A stretch of DNA of 12,983 nucleotides from a bacterium. GTDB taxonomy: Bacteria; Bacillota; Clostridia; Oscillospirales; Acutalibacteraceae. The DNA is taken from the NCBI GenBank assembly GCA_020625635.1, contig JAHLBL010000020.1, forward strand, positions 1 through 12,983. The letters are read 5' to 3'. How positions within the stretch are numbered: the stretch's first letter is position 1; each line of letters opens with the position of its first letter. The notes below the pieces were generated by a model. It ran no database searches. It worked only from the letters and a program-made list of their open reading frames with translations, and was not told where the DNA came from. Made by a program: the position numbers and the translations under genes. Positions 1-6,017 of this stretch are shown piece by piece.

Positions 1-231
1 TTCGACAATATCCGCCGCCTTAATTACGGCGACGAGGTCATCATCAGAAATTTCTGGTCAACGTTGACCTATAAGGTGGTCGGCACCGACGTAGGCAAAC
101 CCAACCAGTCCGACAAGGTCTATATCAACGACGACAGAGATTTACTGACGATGTTCACCTGTATCTCCAACGGCTCGGGCGGCTACGACCGCTACTACGT
201 TATCTGCGAGAGAAAAACCGAAAAAAATTAA
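1..231 (+). CDS. Sortase family transpeptidase, C-terminal fragment
   Basis: The window opens inside this gene; 76 residues and a TAA stop are visible. Sortases are membrane-bound extracellular cysteine transpeptidases that join surface proteins carrying a sorting signal to peptidoglycan or pilin subunits. The fragment has the end of the sortase beta-barrel: 'LNYGDEVIIRN', then 'LLTMFTC', which fits the TLxTC active-site strand with the catalytic Cys at fragment residue 54, and the catalytic Arg ten residues later in 'YDRYYVICER' (Arg64). The sequence ends about a dozen residues after that Arg with no hydrophobic helix, which argues against a pilus-type class C sortase with a C-terminal anchor. 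The catalytic His and N-terminal anchor would lie left of the window. No LPxTG substrate is visible in the complete proteins here. The family call rests on the Cys/Arg spacing; the class is uncertain. Confidence 0.72.
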   Translation, partial: FDNIRRLNYGDEVIIRNFWSTLTYKVVGTDVGKPNQSDKVYINDDRDLLTMFTCISNGSGGYDRYYVICERKTEKN

Positions 232-267
232 CAGGACAGCTTTTTTACCTCTGAGCTGTCCTGTTTT
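230..267 (+). terminator. Rho-independent terminator after the sortase gene
   Basis: A perfect 12-bp stem (AACAGGACAGCT at 230-241 against AGCTGTCCTGTT at 254-265) with a 12-nt loop is followed by TTTT. The left arm begins inside the sortase stop codon, so the transcript ends right after translation does. Confidence 0.85.
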
Positions 268-301
268 GAGCGTGAATTATTATGTTTTCATAGTATAAAA
301 T

Positions 302-327
302 ACGGGCAGCTCAGACGAGCTGCCCGT
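302..327 (-). terminator. Terminator of the lipoprotein-adhE-kinase unit
   Basis: A perfect 11-bp stem (ACGGGCAGCTC / GAGCTGCCCGT) encloses a 4-nt loop, 5 bases beyond the stop codon of the minus-strand kinase gene. Read on the minus strand it runs into a T-rich tail (ATTTTATA). Together with the terminator at 230-267 it separates two convergent units. Confidence 0.85.
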
Positions 328-332
328 TAATA

Positions 333-1085
333 TTACTGATAATCGGCGATTGTTGCCCAGCTCATAAGGAGCTCCTGCTCCTCGGGGATTCCCTTTACGG
401 ACTGTGAAGCCGCTACGATCGGCATCCAGTACTGAACAAGCTGTTTTGCGGTGTCTGTCTTTTTGCAGTATACGTCGAGGTACTTTTTGGCGATGTCCTC
501 CTTGCCTTCGAGTGTGAGCATAAGGTAGGTTCTCGCTGCGTCGGCGGCGCCGTTGCCCTGGGTTACGTGAGCCCAGTCAAGAACGTAAGCGTCTCCGACA
601 GGTGTGATGATCACGTTGCTGGGTACGAAGTCGCCGTGACATACCTTGTTGTGCTTTTTCATACCGTTTACGCGGTTGTGAAGCTCATAGCGGATCGTCG
701 CGTCGAGCTTGGAGCTGCTGATTTTCTTCTGCATTTTATCGCGGAGGTCGGTGAGCAGGGGAGATCGCTTGGAGAGAATGTCGATCTGAATGTCAACGAA
801 TTTGTCTATGATCTCGTCTATGTTATCGGGGTTCTCCTCCATAAGCTGAGCCATTGTCTTGCCCTCGATGTAGTCGGACACGATCGCCCACTTTCCGTCA
901 ACGACGGTTACCTCGTGGATCTTCGGCATTTTTATTTCGCCGATTTCCTCAACGCGAGCCTGGTTGAGCGCTTCGTTAAGAACCGCCGCCTTTGAGAAGC
1001 TCTCGTCAAAGACCTTGATTACCTTGTCGCCGTCGCGGTAAATCTTCTTGCCTTTTGTTTCGTAGATAATGTTGTCCAGTTTCAT
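333..1085 (-). CDS. APH/choline-kinase family small-molecule phosphotransferase
   Basis: A 250-residue protein of the protein-kinase-like fold that includes aminoglycoside phosphotransferases and choline/ethanolamine kinases. It should transfer the gamma-phosphate of ATP to a small hydroxylated substrate in the cytoplasm. Visible motifs: N-lobe lysine in 'VIKVF' (about Lys24), hinge 'YIEGKTM' (72-78), Brenner-type catalytic loop 'HGDFVPSN' (150-157, catalytic Asp152, Asn157), and the metal-binding Asp in 'VLDWAH' (Asp170). No signal peptide or membrane helix is seen. It is the last gene of the adhE unit: the start lies 13 nt beyond the adhE stop and the AAGGAG site overlaps that stop. The substrate cannot be read from the sequence. 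A resistance role is possible but is not supported by the metabolic context. Family call firm, function open. Confidence 0.85.
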   Translation of the reverse strand: MKLDNIIYETKGKKIYRDGDKVIKVFDESFSKAAVLNEALNQARVEEIGEIKMPKIHEVTVVDGKWAIVSDYIEGKTMAQLMEENPDNIDEIIDKFVDIQIDILSKRSPLLTDLRDKMQKKISSSKLDATIRYELHNRVNGMKKHNKVCHGDFVPSNVIITPVGDAYVLDWAHVTQGNGAADAARTYLMLTLEGKEDIAKKYLDVYCKKTDTAKQLVQYWMPIVAASQSVKGIPEEQELLMSWATIADYQ

Positions 1086-1094
1086 TTATGTCAA

Positions 1095-1100
1095 CTCCTT
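1095..1100 (-). promoter_or_regulatory. Ribosome binding site of the kinase gene, overlapping the adhE stop
   Basis: On the minus strand AAGGAG occupies 1095-1100, 9 nt before the kinase ATG, and shares bases with the adhE stop codon (1099-1101). This suggests that ribosomes finishing adhE help start the kinase, giving linked expression. Confidence 0.75.
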
Positions 1101-3723
1101 ACTCTGCCTTGTAGTCCTTACCGTAGTAAGCCTTGAGATACATTTCCTTGATTTCGCTCATGAGCGGATATCTCGGGTTAGCGCCTGTGCACTGGTCGTC
1201 AAACGCCTGCTCTGTCATTTCGTCAAGAGTGTCGAGGAAGTACTGCTCGTCAACGCCGTAATCGCGGATCGTCTCCTTGATGCCGATACGAGCCTTGAGG
1301 TCGTTTACAGCCTTGATAAGGTTCTCAACCTTCTCGTCGTCGTCTTTGCCACCGAGGTTGAGGTACTCTGCGACCTCAGCGTAGCGTCTCTTTGTATGCG
1401 GATAAGCGTACTGCGGGAATGTGCCCATCTTTGTGGGAACATCGGCGGAGTTGAAGCGGATAACGTACTCGAGCATAAGAGCGTTTGCGATACCGTGCGC
1501 GATATGATGGAACGCGCCGAGCTTATGAGCCATTGAGTGGCAGATTCCGAGGAACGCGTTGGCAAATGCCATACCTGCCATTGTAGCCGCGTGAGCGACC
1601 TTCTCGCGGGCAACGGGCTCGTTCTGACCGTTGTCGTAGCACGCGGGGAGATATTCAAAGATAACCTTGAGCGCCTGAAGAGCGAGACCGTCCGTAAAGT
1701 CGGTAGCGAGCATCGCGGCGTAAGCCTCGAGCGCGTGAGAGACCGCGTCTATACCCGAAGCCGCCGTCAGTCCCTTGGGACCTGACATCATCATATCGGC
1801 GTCGACTATAGCCATATCGGGCATAAGCTCGTAATCGGCGAGAGGATACTTTGTGCCGTCACGCTCGTCGGTGATTACCGCGAAGGGAGTGACCTCGGAG
1901 CCTGTTCCCGAGGATGTGGGGATCGCTACGAAATAAGCCTTGTCGCCCATGTGCGGGAACTTGTAGATCCTCTTGCGGATATCCGAGAAGCGCATAGCCA
2001 TATCGGCAAAATCAACCTCGGGATGCTCGTAGAGAACCCACATGATCTTGCCCGCGTCCATAGCGGAGCCGCCGCCTATCGCGATGATAACGTCGGGATT
2101 GAACGCCGCCATAGCCTTCGCGCCTTCCTGAGCGCTTCTGAGCGTCGGATCGGGCTGTACGTCAAAGAATGTGGTGTGTGTGATTCCCATTTTGTCGAGC
2201 TCGTCGGTTACGCACTTTGTGTAGCCGTTGTTGTATAAGAAGCTGTCCGTTACGACGAACGCCTTCTTCTTGCCCATATTCTCGCCGAGCTCACGGATAG
2301 CAACGGGAATACAGCCTTTCTTTATATAAACCTTTTCGGGTGCCTGGAACCAAAGCATATTCTCTCTCCTCTCAACGACAGTCTTGATATTCAGAAGGTG
2401 CTTGCAGCCTACGTTCTCGCTTACGGAGTTGCCTCCCCACGAGCCGCAGCCGAGTGTGAGCGAAGGAGTGAAATCAAAGTTGTAGATATCGCCGATACCG
2501 CCGAGTGAGGACGGTGTGTTGACAATCAGACGGCAGGTCTTCATTCTTTCGGCAAAGGTCATCAGCTTTTCTCTCTCGTTGACGTTGTCGATCCAGAGAA
2601 CCGATGTGTGACCGAGACCGCCGTTGTTGTTGAGGAGTGTTTCCGCGATGTTGAGCGAGTCCTCAAAGTCCTTGGACTTGTACATACCGAGGATCGTGGT
2701 GAGCTTCTCGTGACCGAAGGGCTCGTCGGTGTCGGTGCTTGAAGCCTCGCCGATAAGCACCTTTGTGCTGTCGGGAACCTCAAAGCCTGCCATCTTTGCG
2801 ATCGTGACAGGTCTCTGACCTACGACCTTGGCGTTGAGCGCGCCGTTGATCATCATTGTGTTTCTGATCTTGTCGGCTTCCTCGTCGTTGAGGAAGTAGC
2901 AGCCGCGCTTGGTAAACTCAGCCTTTACATCGTCGTAGATGCTTTCCTCAGCGATGATGGTCTGCTCTGTCGCGCATATCATACCGTTGTCAAAGGTCTT
3001 TGAATGGATGATAGAGTTAACGGCTACGGTGATATCAGCGCTCTTGTCTATGATAGCCGATGCGTTACCCGCGCCTACGCCGAGAGCGGGCTTTCCGCTG
3101 GAGTAAGCAGCCTTTACCATTGAGGGACCGCCTGTTGCGAGGATCGTGTCTACCTCGCTCATTACCATATTTGTCATTTCAAGCGAGGGCTTGTCTATCC
3201 ACGCGATAATGTTTTCGGGAGCGCCCGCCTTGACTGCGGCTTCGAGTACGAGCTTAGCGGCGGCGATAGTGCTTTCCTTAGCGCGCGGGTGAGGGGAGAT
3301 GATGATACCATTTCGTGTTTTAAGACAGATAAGGCATTTGAAGATAGCGGTTGAGGTGGGGTTGGTTGTCGGGATAACCGCTCCGATAATGCCGATAGGC
3401 TCGGCAATACGGGTTGTGCCCATAGCCTCGTTGCGCTCTATAACGCCGCAGGTCTTTGCGTCGCGGTATTTGTTGTAGATGTATTCGGAAGCGTAGTGGT
3501 TCTTGATAACCTTGTCCTCCACAATACCCATACCTGTTTCCTCAACAGCCATTTTAGCGAGGGGGATTCTCGCCTGATTCGCCGCTGTGGCAGCCGCGAG
3601 GAAGATTTTGTCAACCTGTTCCTGTGTGAATCCGGCGAACTCAGCCTGTGCAGCTCTGACTCTTTTAAGAGCTTCCTCCAGTGCGGGAACGCCGTCTACG
3701 ATGGGGTATTCTTTTGTACTCAT
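1099..3723 (-). CDS. adhE: Bifunctional acetaldehyde-CoA/alcohol dehydrogenase AdhE
   Basis: An 874-residue cytoplasmic fermentation enzyme that converts acetyl-CoA to acetaldehyde and then ethanol, reoxidising two NADH. The N-terminal aldehyde dehydrogenase domain (about 1-440) has the catalytic Cys250 in 'NGMICATEQ'; the C-terminal iron alcohol dehydrogenase domain (about 455-870) has the nucleotide loop 'GGGSAMDAGK' (550-559). Iron ligands expected by alignment with E. coli AdhE are Asp659 and His663 ('GIDAVSHALEAY'), His729 and His743, all present. The length matches the family (about 860-890), and AdhE of this type is known to form spirosome filaments. The start has a good GGAGGT site 6 nt upstream. 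The gene follows the lipoprotein gene by only 30 nt and is followed at once by the kinase, so it is probably transcribed from the promoters near 4500-4580. Redox control by Rex is inferred from the operator-like site at 4513-4530. Confidence 0.97.
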   Translation of the reverse strand: MSTKEYPIVDGVPALEEALKRVRAAQAEFAGFTQEQVDKIFLAAATAANQARIPLAKMAVEETGMGIVEDKVIKNHYASEYIYNKYRDAKTCGVIERNEAMGTTRIAEPIGIIGAVIPTTNPTSTAIFKCLICLKTRNGIIISPHPRAKESTIAAAKLVLEAAVKAGAPENIIAWIDKPSLEMTNMVMSEVDTILATGGPSMVKAAYSSGKPALGVGAGNASAIIDKSADITVAVNSIIHSKTFDNGMICATEQTIIAEESIYDDVKAEFTKRGCYFLNDEEADKIRNTMMINGALNAKVVGQRPVTIAKMAGFEVPDSTKVLIGEASSTDTDEPFGHEKLTTILGMYKSKDFEDSLNIAETLLNNNGGLGHTSVLWIDNVNEREKLMTFAERMKTCRLIVNTPSSLGGIGDIYNFDFTPSLTLGCGSWGGNSVSENVGCKHLLNIKTVVERRENMLWFQAPEKVYIKKGCIPVAIRELGENMGKKKAFVVTDSFLYNNGYTKCVTDELDKMGITHTTFFDVQPDPTLRSAQEGAKAMAAFNPDVIIAIGGGSAMDAGKIMWVLYEHPEVDFADMAMRFSDIRKRIYKFPHMGDKAYFVAIPTSSGTGSEVTPFAVITDERDGTKYPLADYELMPDMAIVDADMMMSGPKGLTAASGIDAVSHALEAYAAMLATDFTDGLALQALKVIFEYLPACYDNGQNEPVAREKVAHAATMAGMAFANAFLGICHSMAHKLGAFHHIAHGIANALMLEYVIRFNSADVPTKMGTFPQYAYPHTKRRYAEVAEYLNLGGKDDDEKVENLIKAVNDLKARIGIKETIRDYGVDEQYFLDTLDEMTEQAFDDQCTGANPRYPLMSEIKEMYLKAYYGKDYKAE

Positions 3724-3729
3724 AGTAGG

Positions 3730-3736
3730 ACCTCCG
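3730..3736 (-). promoter_or_regulatory. Ribosome binding site of adhE
   Basis: The minus strand reads CGGAGGT six bases before the adhE ATG, a strong Shine-Dalgarno sequence. It fixes the start and fits high expression. Confidence 0.85.
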
Positions 3737-3745
3737 TTTTGTATT

Positions 3746-3763
3746 TGTAAAAACTATTTTACA
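3746..3763. promoter_or_regulatory. 18-bp palindrome between the lipoprotein gene and adhE, possible operator
   Basis: TGTAAAA-ACTA-TTTTACA is a perfect 7-4-7 inverted repeat, 9 nt upstream of the adhE Shine-Dalgarno and covering the lipoprotein stop codon. No T-tract follows it on the minus strand, so it is unlikely to be a terminator. It could bind a dimeric regulator, or form a weak A/U hairpin in the mRNA. It does not match the Rex consensus (the outer TTG/CAG spacing is two bases longer). The role is inferred. Confidence 0.4.
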
Positions 3764-4479
3764 GTGTAATTTAAGCCGTTTTCCTTGGCTATTTTAATTA
3801 TTGATGAGTTTTTCGGCGCGATGACCTCAACATTGGAAGTTTTGTTGAAGATATTATCATACACCTTCGTGTCCGCGCTTTCCAAAGTAAAGCGCTTCAG
3901 CGACGGACATTCTGCGAACGCGTACTCGCCGATTTCCTTAACGCCCGCGGGTATGGTTATTTCCTTTATGCCGCTCGCGTCAAAGCAGAAAATCCCAAGC
4001 TCCTTCAGCGAGGAGGGGAGAGTGACGCTTTTCAGCTTGTAGCAGGCGAAAAACGCGTTGTTTCCGATTGACTCGAGCCCCTCGGGAAGCTCGACCTCCT
4101 TGAGATTCGAATTCAGGGCGAAGGCGAAGTCGTCTATTCTCTTAACGCCCTTTGAAATCTTCACGCTCGTAACAGCGCTGTTCTTGAAGGCGCTCTGCGA
4201 GACCGAGGTGACTTTCTTTCCCTTTACCTCTGAGGGGATAACGAGCTCCGTCACCCCTTTGTCGGCTTTAACAACAGTGAGAGTACCGTCGTCGCTGATA
4301 TTATATCCAACGCCGTTTTTGTCCTTGTATTCCGGTTCGGTTTCCTTTTCGGTTTCGATTACGGGCTCAGCCCCGACGAACGAGGAGCTTTTTTTGCCGC
4401 CGCCTCCGCAGGAGCACAGAGTTGCGGAAGACGCTAAAATGCAAGCCGAAAGCAGGGCGCAAATCAGTTTTTTTCTCAT
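3754..4479 (-). CDS. BspA-type leucine-rich-repeat lipoprotein
   Basis: A 241-residue exported lipoprotein. The N-terminus is a lipoprotein signal peptide: basic 'MRKK', a hydrophobic stretch, and the lipobox-like 'LCSC' with the probable lipidated Cys24. A Gly/Ser/Glu-rich tether follows (25-55). Residues about 80-195 form roughly five BspA-type (LRR_5) repeats of about 23 residues with the pattern 'xLKxVxLPxxLxxIGxxAFxxC'; clear units begin near 102, 126, 149 and 172. Such domains mediate protein or surface binding, so this protein probably sits on the outer face of the membrane. An AAAGGA site lies upstream of the ATG. It is the first gene of the unit with adhE and the kinase, which is odd for a surface protein. 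No catalytic motif is seen and the ligand is unknown. Confidence 0.88.
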   Translation of the reverse strand: MRKKLICALLSACILASSATLCSCGGGGKKSSSFVGAEPVIETEKETEPEYKDKNGVGYNISDDGTLTVVKADKGVTELVIPSEVKGKKVTSVSQSAFKNSAVTSVKISKGVKRIDDFAFALNSNLKEVELPEGLESIGNNAFFACYKLKSVTLPSSLKELGIFCFDASGIKEITIPAGVKEIGEYAFAECPSLKRFTLESADTKVYDNIFNKTSNVEVIAPKNSSIIKIAKENGLNYTVK

Positions 4480-4501
4480 TGTATCCGTTCCTTTAAATGA
4501 T

Positions 4502-4530
4502 ATATTAGCACATTGTTAAAAAAATGTCAA
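4502..4530 (-). promoter_or_regulatory. Sigma-A-type promoter (proximal) of the lipoprotein-adhE-kinase unit
   Basis: On the minus strand TTGACA (4525-4530) is separated by exactly 17 bases from TAATAT (4502-4507): a consensus -35, ideal spacing and a near-consensus -10. The start codon at 4479 leaves a leader of roughly 15-20 nt. Confidence 0.85.
4513..4530. promoter_or_regulatory. Rex-like operator overlapping the proximal promoter
   Basis: TTGTTAA-AAAA-ATGTCAA matches the firmicute Rex consensus TTGTTAA-N4-TTAACAA at 11 of 14 defined positions: the left half is perfect, the right half is 4 of 7. It covers the -35 element and most of the spacer, where a bound repressor would block RNA polymerase. 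Rex is an NADH/NAD+ sensing repressor known to control adhE in Clostridia. Binding here is inferred; the overlap with a consensus -35 (TTGACA) accounts for part of the match. Confidence 0.5.
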
Positions 4531-4552
4531 TCTGCCTTTATTCTATATACTT

Positions 4553-4582
4553 ATTATATATCACCTGCGGCAGTAAAGTCAA
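4553..4582 (-). promoter_or_regulatory. Sigma-A-type promoter (distal) of the same unit
   Basis: On the minus strand TTGACT (4577-4582), an 18-base spacer and a perfect TATAAT (4553-4558). It lies about 50 bp upstream of the proximal promoter, so its transcript would run through the Rex-like site. Confidence 0.65.
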
Positions 4583-4638
4583 CATAATTATACAGTTGAA
4601 CCGACGTATAACACGATAAGGTGTTAATCGTTGAATTA

Positions 4639-4664
4639 TACCAAAAATTAATTATTTTTTGGTA
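4639..4664. promoter_or_regulatory. AT-rich near-palindrome upstream of the FN3-protein promoter
   Basis: The 26-bp sequence from TACCAAAAA to TTTTTTGGTA is symmetric at 12 of 13 base pairs (only 4648/4655 fails). It ends 10 bp before the -35 of the FN3-protein promoter, a usual place for an activator or repressor site. The protein that would bind it is unknown. Confidence 0.45.
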
Positions 4665-4674
4665 ATTTTAACAG

Positions 4675-4704
4675 TTGAAAAAGAGCTTTGTTTAATGCTA
4701 AAAT
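4675..4704 (+). promoter_or_regulatory. Extended -10 promoter of the FN3-protein gene
   Basis: TTGAAA (4675-4680), an 18-base spacer and TAAAAT (4699-4704), preceded by TGC (4696-4698), the TGn extension. The start codon at 4742 leaves a leader of about 30 nt. The rest of the gap between 4480 and 4741 holds no gene. Confidence 0.7.
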
Positions 4705-4741
4705 AATCACTGTATTTGATAATTTTAAAAGGAGGATAAAT

Positions 4742-5956
4742 ATGAAAAAATCAGTAAAAATTATCAGCACAGCTATGGCTGCCATGATGGCTGCTTCGAT
4801 GCTCACTGTAGGAGCTGCTTCAGCTTCCGCTGCTAAGCTTAAGAAGCCCACATCCGTTAAGGCGGCTAACACATCAAAGGGTATCAAGCTCACATGGAAA
4901 TCTGCTAAGGGTGCTAAGAAGTACACCGTTTACCGCGGCAAAAAGGCTCTTAAAACTCTTAAGAAGCTCACATATACGGATACAACCGCAAAGGCAGGTA
5001 AGAAATACACTTACACCGTAAGATCCGTTAACGGCAAGAAAGCCGCTGTTTCAAAGAGCGTTTCCGTATATTGCCTTAAGGCTCCCACAGGCGTAAAGAT
5101 CTCTACCATCTACAACGGTCTCAGAGTTAAGTGGACTAAGTCCAAGGGCGCTTCAAAGTATCAGATTTACAGAAAAGCCGCAGGCGAGAAGTATAAGCTC
5201 GTAAAGACTATCGGCGATAAGAAGACATACACCGACACTTCCGTTGCGAACGGTACAAAGTACACCTATAAGATCAAGGCGAACAAGGCTAAGTCGACTT
5301 CCGTTTACTCCAAGACAGCGTCAAAGACCTTTATTGCAGTTGTTTCGAACCTTGCTGCCGACATCACTGTTGACGGCAACACAACAAAGACAACTCTTAC
5401 ATGGGACAAGAACGACGCTGCCGCAAAGTACAGAATCCAGCGTGTTGACTCAGGAAGCGATACTGTTAATTTCGTTAAGGATGTTACAGATACCACATTC
5501 ACCGATGAGTTCACAAGCGAGAATCCCACATACTTTACCTACGTGGTAATCGCTATCAACGGCTCTTCCTCCGCAAAGAACGCTCTTGTTGTAGGTCACT
5601 TCCCCAAGGGCAGCTACTACACTGACAAAGAGGGCAACGTAAACGTTAACCTCAAGCTCAAGAAGGGCGAATCTTATAACGAAGGCGCTCAGATCCTTCT
5701 TCCTCTGATGTTCGTATCAAGCTTTGGCGAGGAGGATTCTCTTCCCGCTGTTGAAATCACAGAGGGTTCGGATGTGATCTCCACTGATATGGGTATTATC
5801 GAAGCTAAGGCTGCCGGTGAGGCTACCATTAAGGTTTCATTCTCCGCTGAGTGCAAGACTGTTCTCAATCTCTATTTCTCAATGATCGCTAACGGAAGCT
5901 TTAACAACAAGCTCGATACAGGCGTTGCTTACGTACACGTAACAGTTACCGAGTAA
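4742..5956 (+). CDS. Secreted FN3-repeat protein with a BIG2-like C-terminal domain
   Basis: A 404-residue exported protein. The start is the ATG 6 nt after AGGAGG (4730-4735); it begins a clear signal peptide (MKKSVK, hydrophobic core, probable cleavage after 'ASASA' at about 30), whereas the in-frame ATG at 4688 lies upstream of that site. Three fibronectin type III-like domains follow (about 34-110, 114-198, 200-286); the first two share 'YTDT...G.KYTY' and 'W.K.KGA.KY.(V/I)YR', so they look like an internal duplication. Residues 287-404 resemble a bacterial Ig-like (BIG2) fold, with 'VISTDMGIIEAKAAGEATIKV' as its core. The first 195 mature residues are very lysine-rich, the C-terminal part acidic. 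There is no LPxTG signal, dockerin or membrane anchor, so it is probably released or held by charge to the wall. No enzyme motif is seen; a binding or scaffold role is inferred. Confidence 0.87.
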   Translation: MKKSVKIISTAMAAMMAASMLTVGAASASAAKLKKPTSVKAANTSKGIKLTWKSAKGAKKYTVYRGKKALKTLKKLTYTDTTAKAGKKYTYTVRSVNGKKAAVSKSVSVYCLKAPTGVKISTIYNGLRVKWTKSKGASKYQIYRKAAGEKYKLVKTIGDKKTYTDTSVANGTKYTYKIKANKAKSTSVYSKTASKTFIAVVSNLAADITVDGNTTKTTLTWDKNDAAAKYRIQRVDSGSDTVNFVKDVTDTTFTDEFTSENPTYFTYVVIAINGSSSAKNALVVGHFPKGSYYTDKEGNVNVNLKLKKGESYNEGAQILLPLMFVSSFGEEDSLPAVEITEGSDVISTDMGIIEAKAAGEATIKVSFSAECKTVLNLYFSMIANGSFNNKLDTGVAYVHVTVTE

Positions 5957-5972
5957 TAAACAAAAATAATCA

Positions 5973-6004
5973 GAGCCGTCGCTTATTGCGGCGGCTCACT
6001 TTTT
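5973..6004 (+). terminator. Rho-independent terminator after the FN3-protein gene
   Basis: A 10-bp GC-rich stem with one G-T pair (GAGCCGTCGC / GCGGCGGCTC), loop TTATT, then ACTTTTT. It ends only about 14 bases before the ATG of the next gene, so its T-tract abuts that gene's ribosome binding site. Confidence 0.88.
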
Positions 6005-6017
6005 AAAAGGAATTAAA

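Noticed and set aside
333..1085. Kinase gene as an aminoglycoside resistance determinant
   Set aside because: The fold matches, but there is no mobile element, resistance context or composition shift, and the gene is coupled to adhE; a housekeeping substrate is more likely.
567..1536. Plus-strand open frames opposite the kinase and adhE
   Set aside because: They are antisense to well-supported genes and encode no recognisable motif.
3746..3763. Palindrome before adhE read as a Rex box or a CcpA cre site
   Set aside because: The half-sites and spacing fit neither the TTGTTAA-N4-TTAACAA Rex consensus nor the 14-16 bp cre consensus, so no regulator is assigned.
4688..4741. Upstream ATG for the FN3 protein at 4688
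   Set aside because: It lies upstream of the AGGAGG site at 4730-4735 and within the promoter -10 region. The ATG at 4742 starts directly with a signal peptide.
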